Shown here piece after piece: positions 53,758-63,018 of a stretch of 64,000 nt of DNA. Position numbers and translations under genes: made by a program. Below the pieces are notes generated by a model that saw only the letters and a program-made list of their open reading frames with translations, had not been told where the DNA came from and searched no databases. The stretch's first letter is position 1. Every line of letters begins with the position of its first letter. The stretch is from Ktedonospora formicarum (GTDB taxonomy: Bacteria; Chloroflexota; Ktedonobacteria; Ktedonobacterales; Ktedonobacteraceae): NCBI RefSeq assembly GCF_016587355.1, contig NZ_BNJF01000004.1, forward strand, positions 868,001-932,000, given 5' to 3'.

Positions 53758-54810
53758 ATGCATGCTCCAAGGACAACTATATGGAAAACGACACCAGTCA
53801 CACATACAAAGCATGTTATCCTACGGTTATATCTGGAATATTGGTTGCCTAAAGCCCTGCAAGAGCATGAGCATATTCGTGTTCTTGAGGGCTTTGCAGG
53901 CCCCGGCGAATATATTGGAGGGGCTCCGGGTTCTCCACTCATTACACTTGAAACATATATCAAGTCTCTTTCACAAGTTCAGCAAGCTGGTCGCGCTCAT
54001 TTGCTTGCTATTGATATTGATCCAAGACGCACCTTTCACCTGAATACACTCCTAGAGAACAGGCAGGCTCAATATGCTATGACTCAGAAGCTAAACTTTC
54101 GGGTCATACACGGTGACTTCACAACTATAATGAACCGACAATTACACCAAGTAGAACAAAAAGGTTCCACCCCTCCCCCAACATTCGCATTTATCGATCC
54201 ATTTGGATTCTCCGATACTCCCATGAGCGTTATCGCGCGCATTTTACAATATCCTCACACTGAGATCCTCTTTACGTTTATGGGTGAAGAAATAAACCGT
54301 TTCCTTTCTCACCCCCAAAAAAACATACAGCAACACTTTGATGCACTCTTTGGCACCGAACATTGGCGAGACATCAGTTCTGCCAAAAACCGTGCTTATC
54401 GGCTTTGCCAACTCTACCAGACACAATTACAAATTGCCGCGAAGATGACATACACATGCGCTTTCTGTCTCAAGAATAAGCGGAAGGCAACCGATTATTT
54501 TCTTATCTTTGGCACAGCAAACAGGGAACATTTCATTCAGATGAAACGAATACTTTGGACATTAGACCCTTATTATGGCAATACCTATTATGGCACCAGC
54601 TCTTATGTAGCCCCACTTTTGCCCCCTGAACCTGATTATGCAAAATTAACAAGACAACTTGTACAAGAATTGCCCTCTTTAACCATGTCATTGCAAGAAC
54701 TTGATGAGTATATCCTGACAAGGACACCATTCTACGGTACGGAATATAGGCCTCATATCCTCAAGTATCTCAAACGCTATCCGCATTTACATATACATGA
54801 ACTTGAATAA
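53758..54810 (+). CDS. tcmP: Three-Cys-motif partner protein TcmP, copy 2
   Basis: A 350-aa paralogue of the preceding gene, clearly divergent: HTKHVILRLYLEYWLPKALQ, LEGFAGPGEYIGGAPGSPL (43-61), LLAIDIDPRRTFHLN, FAFIDPFGFSDTPMSVIARI (144-150 core), GEEINRFL and FDALFGTEHW. The C-terminal unit LVQELPSLTMSLQELDEYIL matches that of copy 1. AGAGGAG precedes ATG 53758, 44 bp after copy 1, so both are in one transcript with the radical-SAM gene. Two diverged copies suggest a heteromeric complex or two substrates (inference). No toxin, nuclease or phage gene adjoins. Confidence 0.85.
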   Translation: MHAPRTTIWKTTPVTHTKHVILRLYLEYWLPKALQEHEHIRVLEGFAGPGEYIGGAPGSPLITLETYIKSLSQVQQAGRAHLLAIDIDPRRTFHLNTLLENRQAQYAMTQKLNFRVIHGDFTTIMNRQLHQVEQKGSTPPPTFAFIDPFGFSDTPMSVIARILQYPHTEILFTFMGEEINRFLSHPQKNIQQHFDALFGTEHWRDISSAKNRAYRLCQLYQTQLQIAAKMTYTCAFCLKNKRKATDYFLIFGTANREHFIQMKRILWTLDPYYGNTYYGTSSYVAPLLPPEPDYAKLTRQLVQELPSLTMSLQELDEYILTRTPFYGTEYRPHILKYLKRYPHLHIHELE

Positions 54811-55047
54811 ATATCTTTGCAAAATATTTCTCGCCCAAAAGAGGAGATAGCCTGAGCGAGCTATCAGGATGCTACACAGGTCAGCAATGCCGCGAGCATA
54901 CTGATCGTGTCAGGCCAAGTACGTGGCCTCAGTGCCTATATCGGAAGGTGAGGCCGCGCGCCACGTGTACGTTGGCCAATAGTAGGTACGTGTGGGGGAG
55001 CTATTCATCAAAAAACTCTTGTCCAAATTGCTTCGTGCGTTTTGCTT

Positions 55048-56304
55048 TCATTTGCCTGATAGGCTCTTTCCCATGAGAGCGAGTAATCTATCTGCCATTG
55101 ACTCGCGCCACGTGAGATAATCATGCCCCCCGTTGTATTCGGCATAATGCACATCATATCCTTTCGTACGTAGAACGTCTCTAAGTCGTCGGTTGACAAC
55201 GACTTGATCAACGGTGGTGGCTCGTTCTAACAGACCAACCTCCAGAGCAAAGCGAAGAGGCCGCTTCTCACTTGCTGCATACTGTGTTGTCAACCATTCC
55301 TCTTCTTTCTCCGGTCCCCACCAGAAGGAGCCTGATTGAGAGAGGATATTGCCAAACAGGTCTGCTGCTTGGAAAGCAACGAATGCAGCAGCGAGCCCAC
55401 CAGCACTGACGCCTCCGATAGTGGTACGAGCAGAATCAGAGGTGACATGATAGCGCTCTCGGAGCCAGGGAAGAAGTTCTTGTCGCAAAAAGTGGACGAA
55501 TGTTGGGTTACACCGCATTTCGTGTAAGCGTGTCTGCGCATCCAATGAATCAATGAAGACGGTGATGAGGGGAGGAATCTGCTTCTCACTCAGAAGATTG
55601 TCAAGGATCGTTGGGGTTGGAATCACATGAAGATAGCAGAAGCCGTCCAGCAGGAGAAGTACACCATATGGTGTGCTGGATGCGGTATATCCTGGGGGAG
55701 TATAGACCCATATCCGCCGTTCATTGGCGAGAAGAGCACTACGAAAACGATGCATTTCCACTGTTCCCTTGGCGATTCCATGTCGTCTCTGTCTCCAGTA
55801 GTGCCGAGGAGCCTGGGGTAAAGTGAGGATAGACGCTTGATACTCCTCATCATCAGCTATGTCCTCATCTTTGGGATAGACGAAGATCTGCGGATTGAGA
55901 GGGTCGAGTTGAAAGGTTGCGGTCCGAGCCTTCCAATCTTTGGTTTCCTTTAAACCAGTCAGGGCATCATTGGGTGAGAGCCGATAGGTTGTACACATAT
56001 CAGAGCGTAGGCGATAGGTTTTGAACCAGAGATCCGTATGCGGAACATGTTGCAGTTGGTTGTGGGTGAACTCACCCCAACGTGTTGGCCCACCAATGAG
56101 CACAACATTCTGTGTGTTACCGGCATCTTTCCAGAGGAATGTCACGAGTGAATGGAGGGAGTCATTGGGAAGCGGCTCGATGAGCGGAGTTCCTTGCTTT
56201 GTCACTTCTTCCCAGAAGCTCTGGAGAGCATACGAGCTCCCCTCTTCAAGTTCTTGTTGTAATTGAGCAAGGCGGGGGCTCAGAAGAGAAGGATCTGCTG
56301 TCAT
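55048..56304 (-). CDS. Esterase of the enterochelin-esterase-like family
   Basis: A 418-aa serine hydrolase. An N-terminal beta-sandwich domain (about 60-190: HSLVTFLWKDAGNTQNVVLI, HTDLWFKTYRLRSDMCTTYR) resembles that of Fes-type enterochelin esterases. The catalytic alpha/beta domain has RRIWVYTPPGY, VLLLLDGFCYL, nucleophile elbow TIGGVSAGGLAAAF and His in YNGGHDYLTW near the C-terminus. Fes-type enzymes cleave tri-ester siderophores in the cytosol, but no siderophore genes are seen here, so substrate is open. AAAGGTCAGG precedes ATG 56304. It ends close to the TcmP genes but faces them. Confidence 0.85.
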   Translation of the reverse strand: MTADPSLLSPRLAQLQQELEEGSSYALQSFWEEVTKQGTPLIEPLPNDSLHSLVTFLWKDAGNTQNVVLIGGPTRWGEFTHNQLQHVPHTDLWFKTYRLRSDMCTTYRLSPNDALTGLKETKDWKARTATFQLDPLNPQIFVYPKDEDIADDEEYQASILTLPQAPRHYWRQRRHGIAKGTVEMHRFRSALLANERRIWVYTPPGYTASSTPYGVLLLLDGFCYLHVIPTPTILDNLLSEKQIPPLITVFIDSLDAQTRLHEMRCNPTFVHFLRQELLPWLRERYHVTSDSARTTIGGVSAGGLAAAFVAFQAADLFGNILSQSGSFWWGPEKEEEWLTTQYAASEKRPLRFALEVGLLERATTVDQVVVNRRLRDVLRTKGYDVHYAEYNGGHDYLTWRESMADRLLALMGKSLSGK

Positions 56305-56387
56305 TTCCTGACCTTTCTTTTCTTTTCACAGGTAAGGCACATCATAGTTGGGTCCCAAAGCATCGTACCATAGAGAAGAGGCGCTAG

Positions 56388-56439
56388 TCTATCAGTCAAA
56401 TACAGTTACTGCTAGCAGTAACTGTATTTGACTGATAGA
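56388..56439. repeat. Perfect 52-bp palindrome
   Basis: The left arm (56388-56413) is the exact reverse complement of the right arm (56414-56439), with the central GCTAGC itself palindromic, so there is no spacer. With a one-base bulge the pairing extends by TAGT/ACTA on each side. It lies 84 bp upstream of the esterase start. It could form a cruciform or a long hairpin in RNA. Confidence 0.9.
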
Positions 56440-56496
56440 ACTACTATGACGAGGGTGAGATTGAAGCAAGAACTCTCCTCAAAGAAACTGGTAAAT

Positions 56497-56552
56497 AAGC
56501 GACTCTCCAGTATGCTTCTCTTCAGCCGAGGGGGCATACTGGAGAGTCGCTT
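56497..56552. terminator. Perfect 19-bp hairpin downstream of the phosphotransferase gene
   Basis: AAGCGACTCTCCAGTATGC (56497-56515) pairs perfectly with 56534-56552 around an 18-base loop. It lies 72 bp after the stop of the minus-strand kinase and is followed on that strand by ATTTACC. Likely the end of the ABC/kinase transcript. Confidence 0.7.
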
Positions 56553-56624
56553 GCTCAGGAGATGATCCACCTCAATTTCAGTGCCACCTCTCCGCCATAT
56601 GCCTGAACATTCGCCCTTGTTGTG

Positions 56625-57611
56625 TTAGCGAGCAGTGGCGAAATACTTCAAAGCACGCTCCATTGCGGCAAGAAAGCCTTGTATGCCATGTGGATTCTGA
56701 TGCGCAGCATTCACCATGAGCATGATGAGTGCTTCTCGCAGCAAGACAAGGTGAAAAAGGGCCTCATAGTTGTCTGTAAAGATCTCCTGGTTCCCGTAGG
56801 AGGCCATCAGCGTGCTCGTTGGGACACGTTCACGATAATAGGCATCCCAGTTGACGAAATCGATGACCGGGTGGTTGCCGGAACAATCCTGCATGTCGAT
56901 AAGACCGCTGATGTGATCGTCTTCGACAAAAATATGTTGCGGCCCAAAGTCACCATGGACAAGGACCGGCATCGAAAACGTGTACAATTCGCGATGCGTA
57001 TCTAACAGTTTCAGAGACGTCGTAATCTTCTGTGTCGGGATATGCCAGTGCGCTGCAGCTGTAGACAGTTCAGTCTCTCGTTCATTCGCCATCAGCATGA
57101 TGTCAGTAAAAGAGGTTTGTTGGCCCTTTGCATCAGGCTGAAGATAGCCGAAACCCTCGATGCTGACGCTATGCACTCTGCCGAGGATCTCTCCAATCTG
57201 ATGAATGGCTTTGTCCACGTTGGGTGTTCTCGCTGCTTTGAGCAGGACATCAAGCGGTGTGCCTGGGACTCTTTCTTCGATACAAAACATGACGGTTGTC
57301 TCATCATACGTCGCCTGCTCGATGAGCAACACATAGGGCGTTGGAACACCAGCTCGACGTGCGGCATCTAGCGCCCAGCGTTCAGCCTCGAAACGATGAT
57401 TCGTTTTGCGTGAAATTCTCACGATTACGTGGTGATGGTCGGTCGTGGTTACCGCATAGACTTCATTATCCTGCCCAAGCACCACCCGGCTTGCGTGCGC
57501 CATCGTACTTCCCGTCGCCCGACGGACGAAGTCCTGGATCAAACTGGTCGGGGTTGTCCACTGGTTGTGCCTTGTGTGAAGCCATTCATTCAAGGAAGGG
57601 GTCTCTGCCAT
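56625..57611 (-). CDS. Aminoglycoside phosphotransferase (APH)-family kinase
   Basis: A 328-aa APH/choline-kinase-fold protein: VVLGQDNEVYAVTT, HVIVRISRK (ATP Lys region), VPTPYVLL, ERVPGTPL, the catalytic loop LVHGDFGPQHIFVEDDHISG (Asp, His) and LIDMQDCSGNHPVIDFVNWD (metal-binding Asp). Family members phosphorylate antibiotics or small hydroxylated metabolites. AGGAG lies 6 bases before ATG 57611. It follows an ABC exporter pair by 28 bp, so is likely co-transcribed. Its specific substrate cannot be told from sequence. Confidence 0.87.
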   Translation of the reverse strand: MAETPSLNEWLHTRHNQWTTPTSLIQDFVRRATGSTMAHASRVVLGQDNEVYAVTTTDHHHVIVRISRKTNHRFEAERWALDAARRAGVPTPYVLLIEQATYDETTVMFCIEERVPGTPLDVLLKAARTPNVDKAIHQIGEILGRVHSVSIEGFGYLQPDAKGQQTSFTDIMLMANERETELSTAAAHWHIPTQKITTSLKLLDTHRELYTFSMPVLVHGDFGPQHIFVEDDHISGLIDMQDCSGNHPVIDFVNWDAYYRERVPTSTLMASYGNQEIFTDNYEALFHLVLLREALIMLMVNAAHQNPHGIQGFLAAMERALKYFATAR

Positions 57612-57638
57612 GTGCTTCTCCTGACAACAAGCAATACT

Positions 57639-59441
57639 CTATTCAATCTCTGAGGGTGATGTCTCTCGTGTTTCCTTATGCGGGTGTTCCCCAGACCAGA
57701 GCCAACGCATTTCTTCACTCTCCACAAGCAGGTCTTGCAATGTCCCTTGTGCCTCAATCTTGCCGTCCTTTAAGAGGAGGATATGATCCGCCCTGCGCAA
57801 TGCCGCATGACGATGTGAGACCACAAGAAAGGTGCTGTTTGTACGAGCAAAAAGCCGTTCCCACAAGAGACGCTCTGTTTCCACATCCAGCGCGCTTGAA
57901 AGATCATCAATGATGAAGATGTCTGGGTCGCGTATGAACATACGAGCAGCGGCTGTACGCTGGACCTGTCCGCCCGAAAGCCGAACTCCACGCGGACCAA
58001 TCTGTGTCCCTACTCCCTCTGGTAGGGTTTGAAGATCCTGTTCCATCACGGCGGCTGAGAGAGCCTCTGCCAGGTCTGCATCTTTTGTGGCAAGACCAAG
58101 CAACACATTGTCGCGCAGCGTGTCGCTAAAGAGCCTGGGTACCTGTGGGGTGTAGGCGCTATATGGTGGAACGAAATGCGACGCCGCATCTTCTACTCTC
58201 TTCTCATTCCAGCTAACCTCCCCCGCCTCTTTCGGGAGTAACCCAAGCAATGTTCGTAACAATGTCGTCTTGCCCGCACCCATACGACCCGTCACAACGG
58301 TAAACGAGCCTTGCGGCAGGGAAAATGTCGCTTGCTCAATTCCATGTACCGTGCCTGGATGGTGATACGTGAGATTGTTGACAGCTATCCAGGCGAGTTT
58401 TTCTGTTGGATCGCGCTGCGGTGTTTTTTCTCTTCCCTGTGCTGGAGCATCCTTGAGCAGATCTGGATGATGCGCTGCAAGGGTGGTTGGTGGTGCGCCT
58501 TGCAGTAGGGCCACCAGACGTTCAAGCGAGACACACGCCTGCCGATATGCTGGCAGTACCTGACTGATCGAGGCAAGAATCCCTGGAACCCATTCCAGAT
58601 AGAAGACAAACAACACAAATTCACCGATGGTCAATGTTCCCTGGTGAAGTGCGCTGGCGCCAAACAGCAGTATCAAACCTATCCCGAGTTCATGTGTTCC
58701 TCCGAAGATCGCGTCGACGGTCGACGTGAACAGCAGATCTTGGAGTGACGTGCGCTGGCGTTTACGACTTAACGCTGCCACATGCTCAATCACTCGTTCT
58801 TCTGCGCGTGCGACCTTGATGGCCAGAACCGCATTGAACATCTCGCCAAGCGCACCACTGACCTCGCCGGTTGCCTGCCGACTCTTGTGGCGATACTGCT
58901 CGATGCGCGGCCGTACCCATTTCGCTACGGTGATGATGATTGTCAGAGGCAGGAACACAAGGATGGTCAGCAACAGTGAAATCCTCGCCATCATCACCAG
59001 CGCAACGAGCGCAAAGACGCCTGCTCCAACGAGGTTGAACCACGACGCGAGGAGTTGGCAGAGCACGTTGACATCGTCACGGAAGCGATTGAGTATCTCT
59101 CCCGTTGAGAACGGTAGTACCTGTCCACCTGGGAAGGCAAGCAGGCGTTGGAAGAGATTGTGTTGCAGAAGTGAACTGGTAATGGAGTGGGTCACGGTGA
59201 GAAGTAATTCCCACCCGAGAATGTCGATGGCCCGTATGAACTCAGCCGTAAACAATAACGTCAGGATACCCCACACCTCCATCGCTTGTGGCGAGTGAGC
59301 TGACAGGGCATCGAAAAAGAGGCTCGGGAGGACTCCCAAGGGGATATAGAGCACCCAGCCCCCCACCACGATAAGGAGCAAGCAAAGATACATCCCCGTT
59401 TGAAAACGATACAGGTGCCAGGCAAGTTGCCACAGTTTCAT
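57639..59441 (-). CDS. ABC exporter half-transporter, second subunit
   Basis: A 600-aa TMD-NBD fusion. Six membrane spans lie in the first ~300 residues (VLYIPLGVLPSLFFDAL, LLTILVFLPLTIIITVAKWV, TIGEFVLFVFYLEWVPGILA). The NBD has Walker A GRMGAGKTTLLRTLLG, Q-loop YTPQVPRLF, signature RLSGGQVQRTAAARMFI, Walker B IFIIDDLSSALD (Asp at the catalytic Glu position) and H-loop VSHRHAALRRADHI. The changed catalytic acidic residue marks this as the degenerate half of a heterodimeric exporter. The partner is the gene just upstream. GAGGAG precedes ATG 59441. Confidence 0.9.
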   Translation of the reverse strand: MKLWQLAWHLYRFQTGMYLCLLLIVVGGWVLYIPLGVLPSLFFDALSAHSPQAMEVWGILTLLFTAEFIRAIDILGWELLLTVTHSITSSLLQHNLFQRLLAFPGGQVLPFSTGEILNRFRDDVNVLCQLLASWFNLVGAGVFALVALVMMARISLLLTILVFLPLTIIITVAKWVRPRIEQYRHKSRQATGEVSGALGEMFNAVLAIKVARAEERVIEHVAALSRKRQRTSLQDLLFTSTVDAIFGGTHELGIGLILLFGASALHQGTLTIGEFVLFVFYLEWVPGILASISQVLPAYRQACVSLERLVALLQGAPPTTLAAHHPDLLKDAPAQGREKTPQRDPTEKLAWIAVNNLTYHHPGTVHGIEQATFSLPQGSFTVVTGRMGAGKTTLLRTLLGLLPKEAGEVSWNEKRVEDAASHFVPPYSAYTPQVPRLFSDTLRDNVLLGLATKDADLAEALSAAVMEQDLQTLPEGVGTQIGPRGVRLSGGQVQRTAAARMFIRDPDIFIIDDLSSALDVETERLLWERLFARTNSTFLVVSHRHAALRRADHILLLKDGKIEAQGTLQDLLVESEEMRWLWSGEHPHKETRETSPSEIE

Positions 59442-59486
59442 GTTGTCTCCTCGCTTCTCCTCCCCTGGAAATTGTCAGGAAACGTG

Positions 59487-61223
59487 TTATTCTGCATCCA
59501 GGACGAAGTGTTCACGTGGGCTATAGTGAGCCTTCTGTCCGTGTGCAATGAGCATCACGTCATCGACGTGCTTCAGAGCCGTTCGCCGATGCGCGATGAT
59601 GATGCCCGTGCGACCATGGAAGAGGCCGCTCATCGCACGGTCGAGGAGCGCCTCAGTGACTGGATCGAGACGAGCAGAGGCTTCATCCAAAATCACCAGA
59701 TCTGGATGGGCCAGAAACACCCGTGTCAGCGCGATTAGTTGAGCCTGTCCAGCGGAAAGATTGCCGCCCCCAGAGCGTAACATTGTGTCTAACCCCTGCG
59801 GTAATTGTTCAGCCCAGTCCCACAAACCGAGCGTTTCAAGGGCCTGCTTCAGCGCGTGATCAGAGATTGTCTGGTCGAAAAACGTGAGATTGTCGCGTAC
59901 ACTGGCATGAAAGATCTGCACATCCTGGGTCACCATGGCCACGCGCGAGCGTAACACATCGACTTTGATCGTCTTGAGATCCACGCCATTTATCCGGATG
60001 CATCCTTTATCGGGATCATAAAAGCGTAAGAGTAAACTCGTTATGGTTGTCTTCCCGCTCCCGGTGCGACCGAGGATACCGAGTACCTTGCCCGACGGTA
60101 GGCGAAAGGAAAGATCACGAAGCACAGGCTCTCCTGCTTGATAGCCAAAGGAGACATCCTCAAAGGACACGGTCAGTGGCCCCGCTGAGATGTGTTCTAG
60201 CTCGCCATCAGCAAGACGGGTGTTCGTTTGCAGAAGCTCATCCAAACGAGAGAGGCCTGCCACCGCTCGTTGGAAGTCGCCAAGCTGGTTGGTCATCTCG
60301 CGCAGTGGGTCCCAGAGTTGCATCGTGTAGGCAAAAATGAGGTACACTATCCCAAGCGTTATCGCCCCATTGAGGTAGAGATAGCCATCGAGGCCAAGCG
60401 CGATGAGCGTCCCGAGAATATACATGAGCATGCGCACGCCTCTCACGGCCTGGCTGACCAGTTCTGCTCGCCTCTGGAGGCGAAACCGTTGGCGGAGAAA
60501 AACCGTAAGGCGCTGGGTGACATAGTGTACAGCTCCATTCGCGCGAATATCCTCTCTTCCGCTGAGCCGCTCTTCGAGAAAACCATACAGTTCTGCTTCG
60601 GTGTGGCGCGCCTGTACAAAATAGGGTGGAGGGAAGCGCGATATGTAGATATTGATGAGCAGATACAGCGCCGTGTACCCCAGCAGGGTCAGACCAATGC
60701 GCAGATCAATGAGCAATAAAACAATCAACATTCCCACCGTCAAAAGGGTGCTGTTGATGAGCACAAGCACAAAACGCGACAGGAGATTGTTGAGCATACT
60801 GACATCACCATCAACACGCTCAAGTAATTCACCTGGAGGGTGCTGATGATGAAAGCTCAGATCCAACCGGAGGCAATGGCGTGCGACATCAAGACGGAGG
60901 GCGTTTGTCGTGATCCACGCGAGTCGCTCCGCTGTATAGGTTTCGCCAACTCGCACAGCGCGTGCGAGAAATGCAAGGCAGAGATACATCACCGCGAGCA
61001 CCAAGAGCTGCTCTGTTGGTTTCCCGCCTGTCGCAGCATCAATGAAGAGCCCGAGCATGTAGGGGGTCAGCAGTTGCAGCCCAATGGTCGCAAGTAAAAA
61101 CAGTGCAAGCAAGCTGGAAAGGCGCCATTGGGTTGCAAGATACTGCTTCCAAAGATGACGAAAGCGGCGCAAAGCATGGGTTGATAGTAGCGTACCGGAT
61201 GTGTGCATAGACTCTCTCTTCAT
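59487..61223 (-). CDS. ABC exporter half-transporter, first subunit
   Basis: A 578-aa TMD-NBD protein. Membrane spans include LSSLLALFLLATIGLQLLTP and VLVLINSTLLTVGMLIVLLL. The intracellular loop has HLDLSFHHQHPPGELLERV-like sequence. The NBD has Walker A GRTGSGKTTITSLLLRF, Q-loop VTQDVQIFH, signature NLSAGQAQLIALTRVFL (Ala for Gly), Walker B LVILDEASARLD with the catalytic Glu, and H-loop IAHRRTALKHVDDV. It thus supplies the active catalytic residues complementary to the next gene. The start is set between ATG 61223 and ATG 61208; an upstream frame to 61301 is unlikely. It probably exports a drug, peptide or lipid. Confidence 0.88.
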   Translation of the reverse strand: MKRESMHTSGTLLSTHALRRFRHLWKQYLATQWRLSSLLALFLLATIGLQLLTPYMLGLFIDAATGGKPTEQLLVLAVMYLCLAFLARAVRVGETYTAERLAWITTNALRLDVARHCLRLDLSFHHQHPPGELLERVDGDVSMLNNLLSRFVLVLINSTLLTVGMLIVLLLIDLRIGLTLLGYTALYLLINIYISRFPPPYFVQARHTEAELYGFLEERLSGREDIRANGAVHYVTQRLTVFLRQRFRLQRRAELVSQAVRGVRMLMYILGTLIALGLDGYLYLNGAITLGIVYLIFAYTMQLWDPLREMTNQLGDFQRAVAGLSRLDELLQTNTRLADGELEHISAGPLTVSFEDVSFGYQAGEPVLRDLSFRLPSGKVLGILGRTGSGKTTITSLLLRFYDPDKGCIRINGVDLKTIKVDVLRSRVAMVTQDVQIFHASVRDNLTFFDQTISDHALKQALETLGLWDWAEQLPQGLDTMLRSGGGNLSAGQAQLIALTRVFLAHPDLVILDEASARLDPVTEALLDRAMSGLFHGRTGIIIAHRRTALKHVDDVMLIAHGQKAHYSPREHFVLDAE

Positions 61224-61341
61224 GGTTACCAAGAGAAGCTTCGGTTCTTTCGCAAGCGCGTTGGATCTTGTGAGCAAGAACATGCAGTTTTTCTTGCTCA
61301 CAAGATTTTTGTCTTGATTCTAGGGAGGAGCAACAGGTATG

Positions 61342-62469
61342 TCACTTCGCCATGAATTCCAGGCACTGCCATTCCATGGCAGTCTGAAACAGGCACTGCA
61401 TTTTCGGCCACCAATAATCGTGTGATGAGCCGTTATTAGCATCCCAGACGGGCATGTAGAGCCATTCGATGAGGCCAATTCGGTAATCATCGAGCAACTC
61501 ATCCCAGCTATAGTGACGGACGCCGTGAGCAGTGAGCGTGTCGTAATAATGCCGTAGAGCACGTACCTCTCGTTGCTCCTCGTGACGCTGGGCAGGGGTC
61601 CAGAAGGTGGCAAGCATATTGGCAAGATCCAGTGCTCCGATGTGCACTTCTGGTCCTTGCCAATCGATCAAATAGGTGGCTCCAGGAAGGTGGCGCGGGC
61701 AGAGGAAATTCGAGAAGTAGGCGTCGCCATGCAGCAAGGTTTGTTTGCTGCCTGTACGGAAGCGAGGCTCCAGGTGCTGTTCCCAGTAGCGAGGCATGTG
61801 AGCAAGCCATCGTTCATAGCCTGCACGCACCTCGACCGGCAGAGCTGCACCTGCTTGACGTGTGACGAATTGCTCCCATGCCTGGGTACGAGTCTGGATA
61901 TAGCGGCTTGCAGGCGCTTCATGTGTTAGCCACATTCCGGCGCGAGCGACCTCTGTTGTGAGCAGAGGATGTTCCCACCAGAAGGCCTGAAGGTGGGCAA
62001 GGGTCTCGATGGTGGCTTCGATGTAGTCGGGACTGGGGACGCTCCCGCTCGTATCGATGGACTCATCGCGCGTCACAGGCTGGCGGTGGGTCTCTGAGAG
62101 ATTCTGAAGCAACAGATAGGAATTGCCGCTCTGCTCATCATAGGCTGCGGCATAGCAGGGAGCGATCACCTGTGGATGATTGGGAAGTGCAGTAATGGTC
62201 TGATAGAAGCGCACCTCGCGCGCCTGCGCTTGTTTGCACCACTCTTCTTGTGTATTCTGTTTCAGGACAAGGTGCGTTGGCGCCTCTGGTGGTGCCTCAG
62301 GCGAATAGCGCAGGGAGAGGTAATTGGTATGGGAATTAAAAGCGCCTGTTGATTGGATCTCAATGGCATGCACTTCGCCTTGGGTGAGAGCTCCCGAATG
62401 GCGCAGGATTTGTGTTAACCAGGTTGGTGTTATCCCATCAATTTCGGTCGTTGCAAACAGTTCAACCAT
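61342..62469 (-). CDS. APH/EcdK-like phosphotransferase
   Basis: A 375-aa kinase-fold protein from ATG 62469 (GGAG upstream). It has HLVLKQNTQEEW (ATP Lys), AREVRFYQ, YLLLQNLSET (hinge), TIETLAHLQAFWWEHPLL, the catalytic loop LLHGDAYFSNFLCP and YLIDWQGPEVHIGALDLANM with metal Asp. This layout matches the ecdysteroid-22-kinase-like branch of the APH superfamily, also common in bacteria. It precedes the ABC pair by about 120 bp on the same strand, with only a small gap, so it may lead the transcript. Confidence 0.87.
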   Translation of the reverse strand: MVELFATTEIDGITPTWLTQILRHSGALTQGEVHAIEIQSTGAFNSHTNYLSLRYSPEAPPEAPTHLVLKQNTQEEWCKQAQAREVRFYQTITALPNHPQVIAPCYAAAYDEQSGNSYLLLQNLSETHRQPVTRDESIDTSGSVPSPDYIEATIETLAHLQAFWWEHPLLTTEVARAGMWLTHEAPASRYIQTRTQAWEQFVTRQAGAALPVEVRAGYERWLAHMPRYWEQHLEPRFRTGSKQTLLHGDAYFSNFLCPRHLPGATYLIDWQGPEVHIGALDLANMLATFWTPAQRHEEQREVRALRHYYDTLTAHGVRHYSWDELLDDYRIGLIEWLYMPVWDANNGSSHDYWWPKMQCLFQTAMEWQCLEFMAK

Positions 62470-63018
62470 ATGCCTCTTCTCCAAAGGGTGTCATTTGATG
62501 ACACAACACTGGCGAGCGTTTGCACATGAGGAAGCAGGCACAAGCATAGTAGGAATGGAGAAGGCATGGCAAAGAGGTGAGGCTGGGTGGCAGGGAAAAG
62601 CCATGCGTCATGTGCTCTGCATGTTCATGTACCAGCCACACCAGCAAATAGTTGCACGCCGATATATGCGTACAAAAAGTCGCAAGAGAAATGAATGAGT
62701 GACTTCGTGGTACACGATTAGCAAAGGCTCATGATCAGTAATTTCCCCCTTTTAGATCGGTACCTTCATTTTATGTTCTTTCTTCCATCTGTGTCAAGTC
62801 GATAATGCTTGAGATCCAAGGCCATCCTATCTCAATGAGAAGAAATGGGGGGATGGTTATTCCCAGCGAGGCATATGAACGAGATGAAGAGCAGCGATGG
62901 TTGCGAGGTGTGGCACATACGTTTCTCTTCTCCAAGAGATCAAGAGCGCCATCTCTCCAAGGTATTCGTGCCTTGGGAGAGGTGCTTACGACTCCACTGG
63001 AATGCTGCGAGCTGACCC
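62470..63018. other. Intergenic region with one stem, no gene
   Basis: About 550 bp between two kinase genes on the same strand. The only notable structure is CTCTCCAAGG (62953-62962) pairing with CCTTGGGAGAG (62971-62981) with one bulge, possibly the terminator of the upstream kinase. Short frames have no coding character. Confidence 0.45.
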
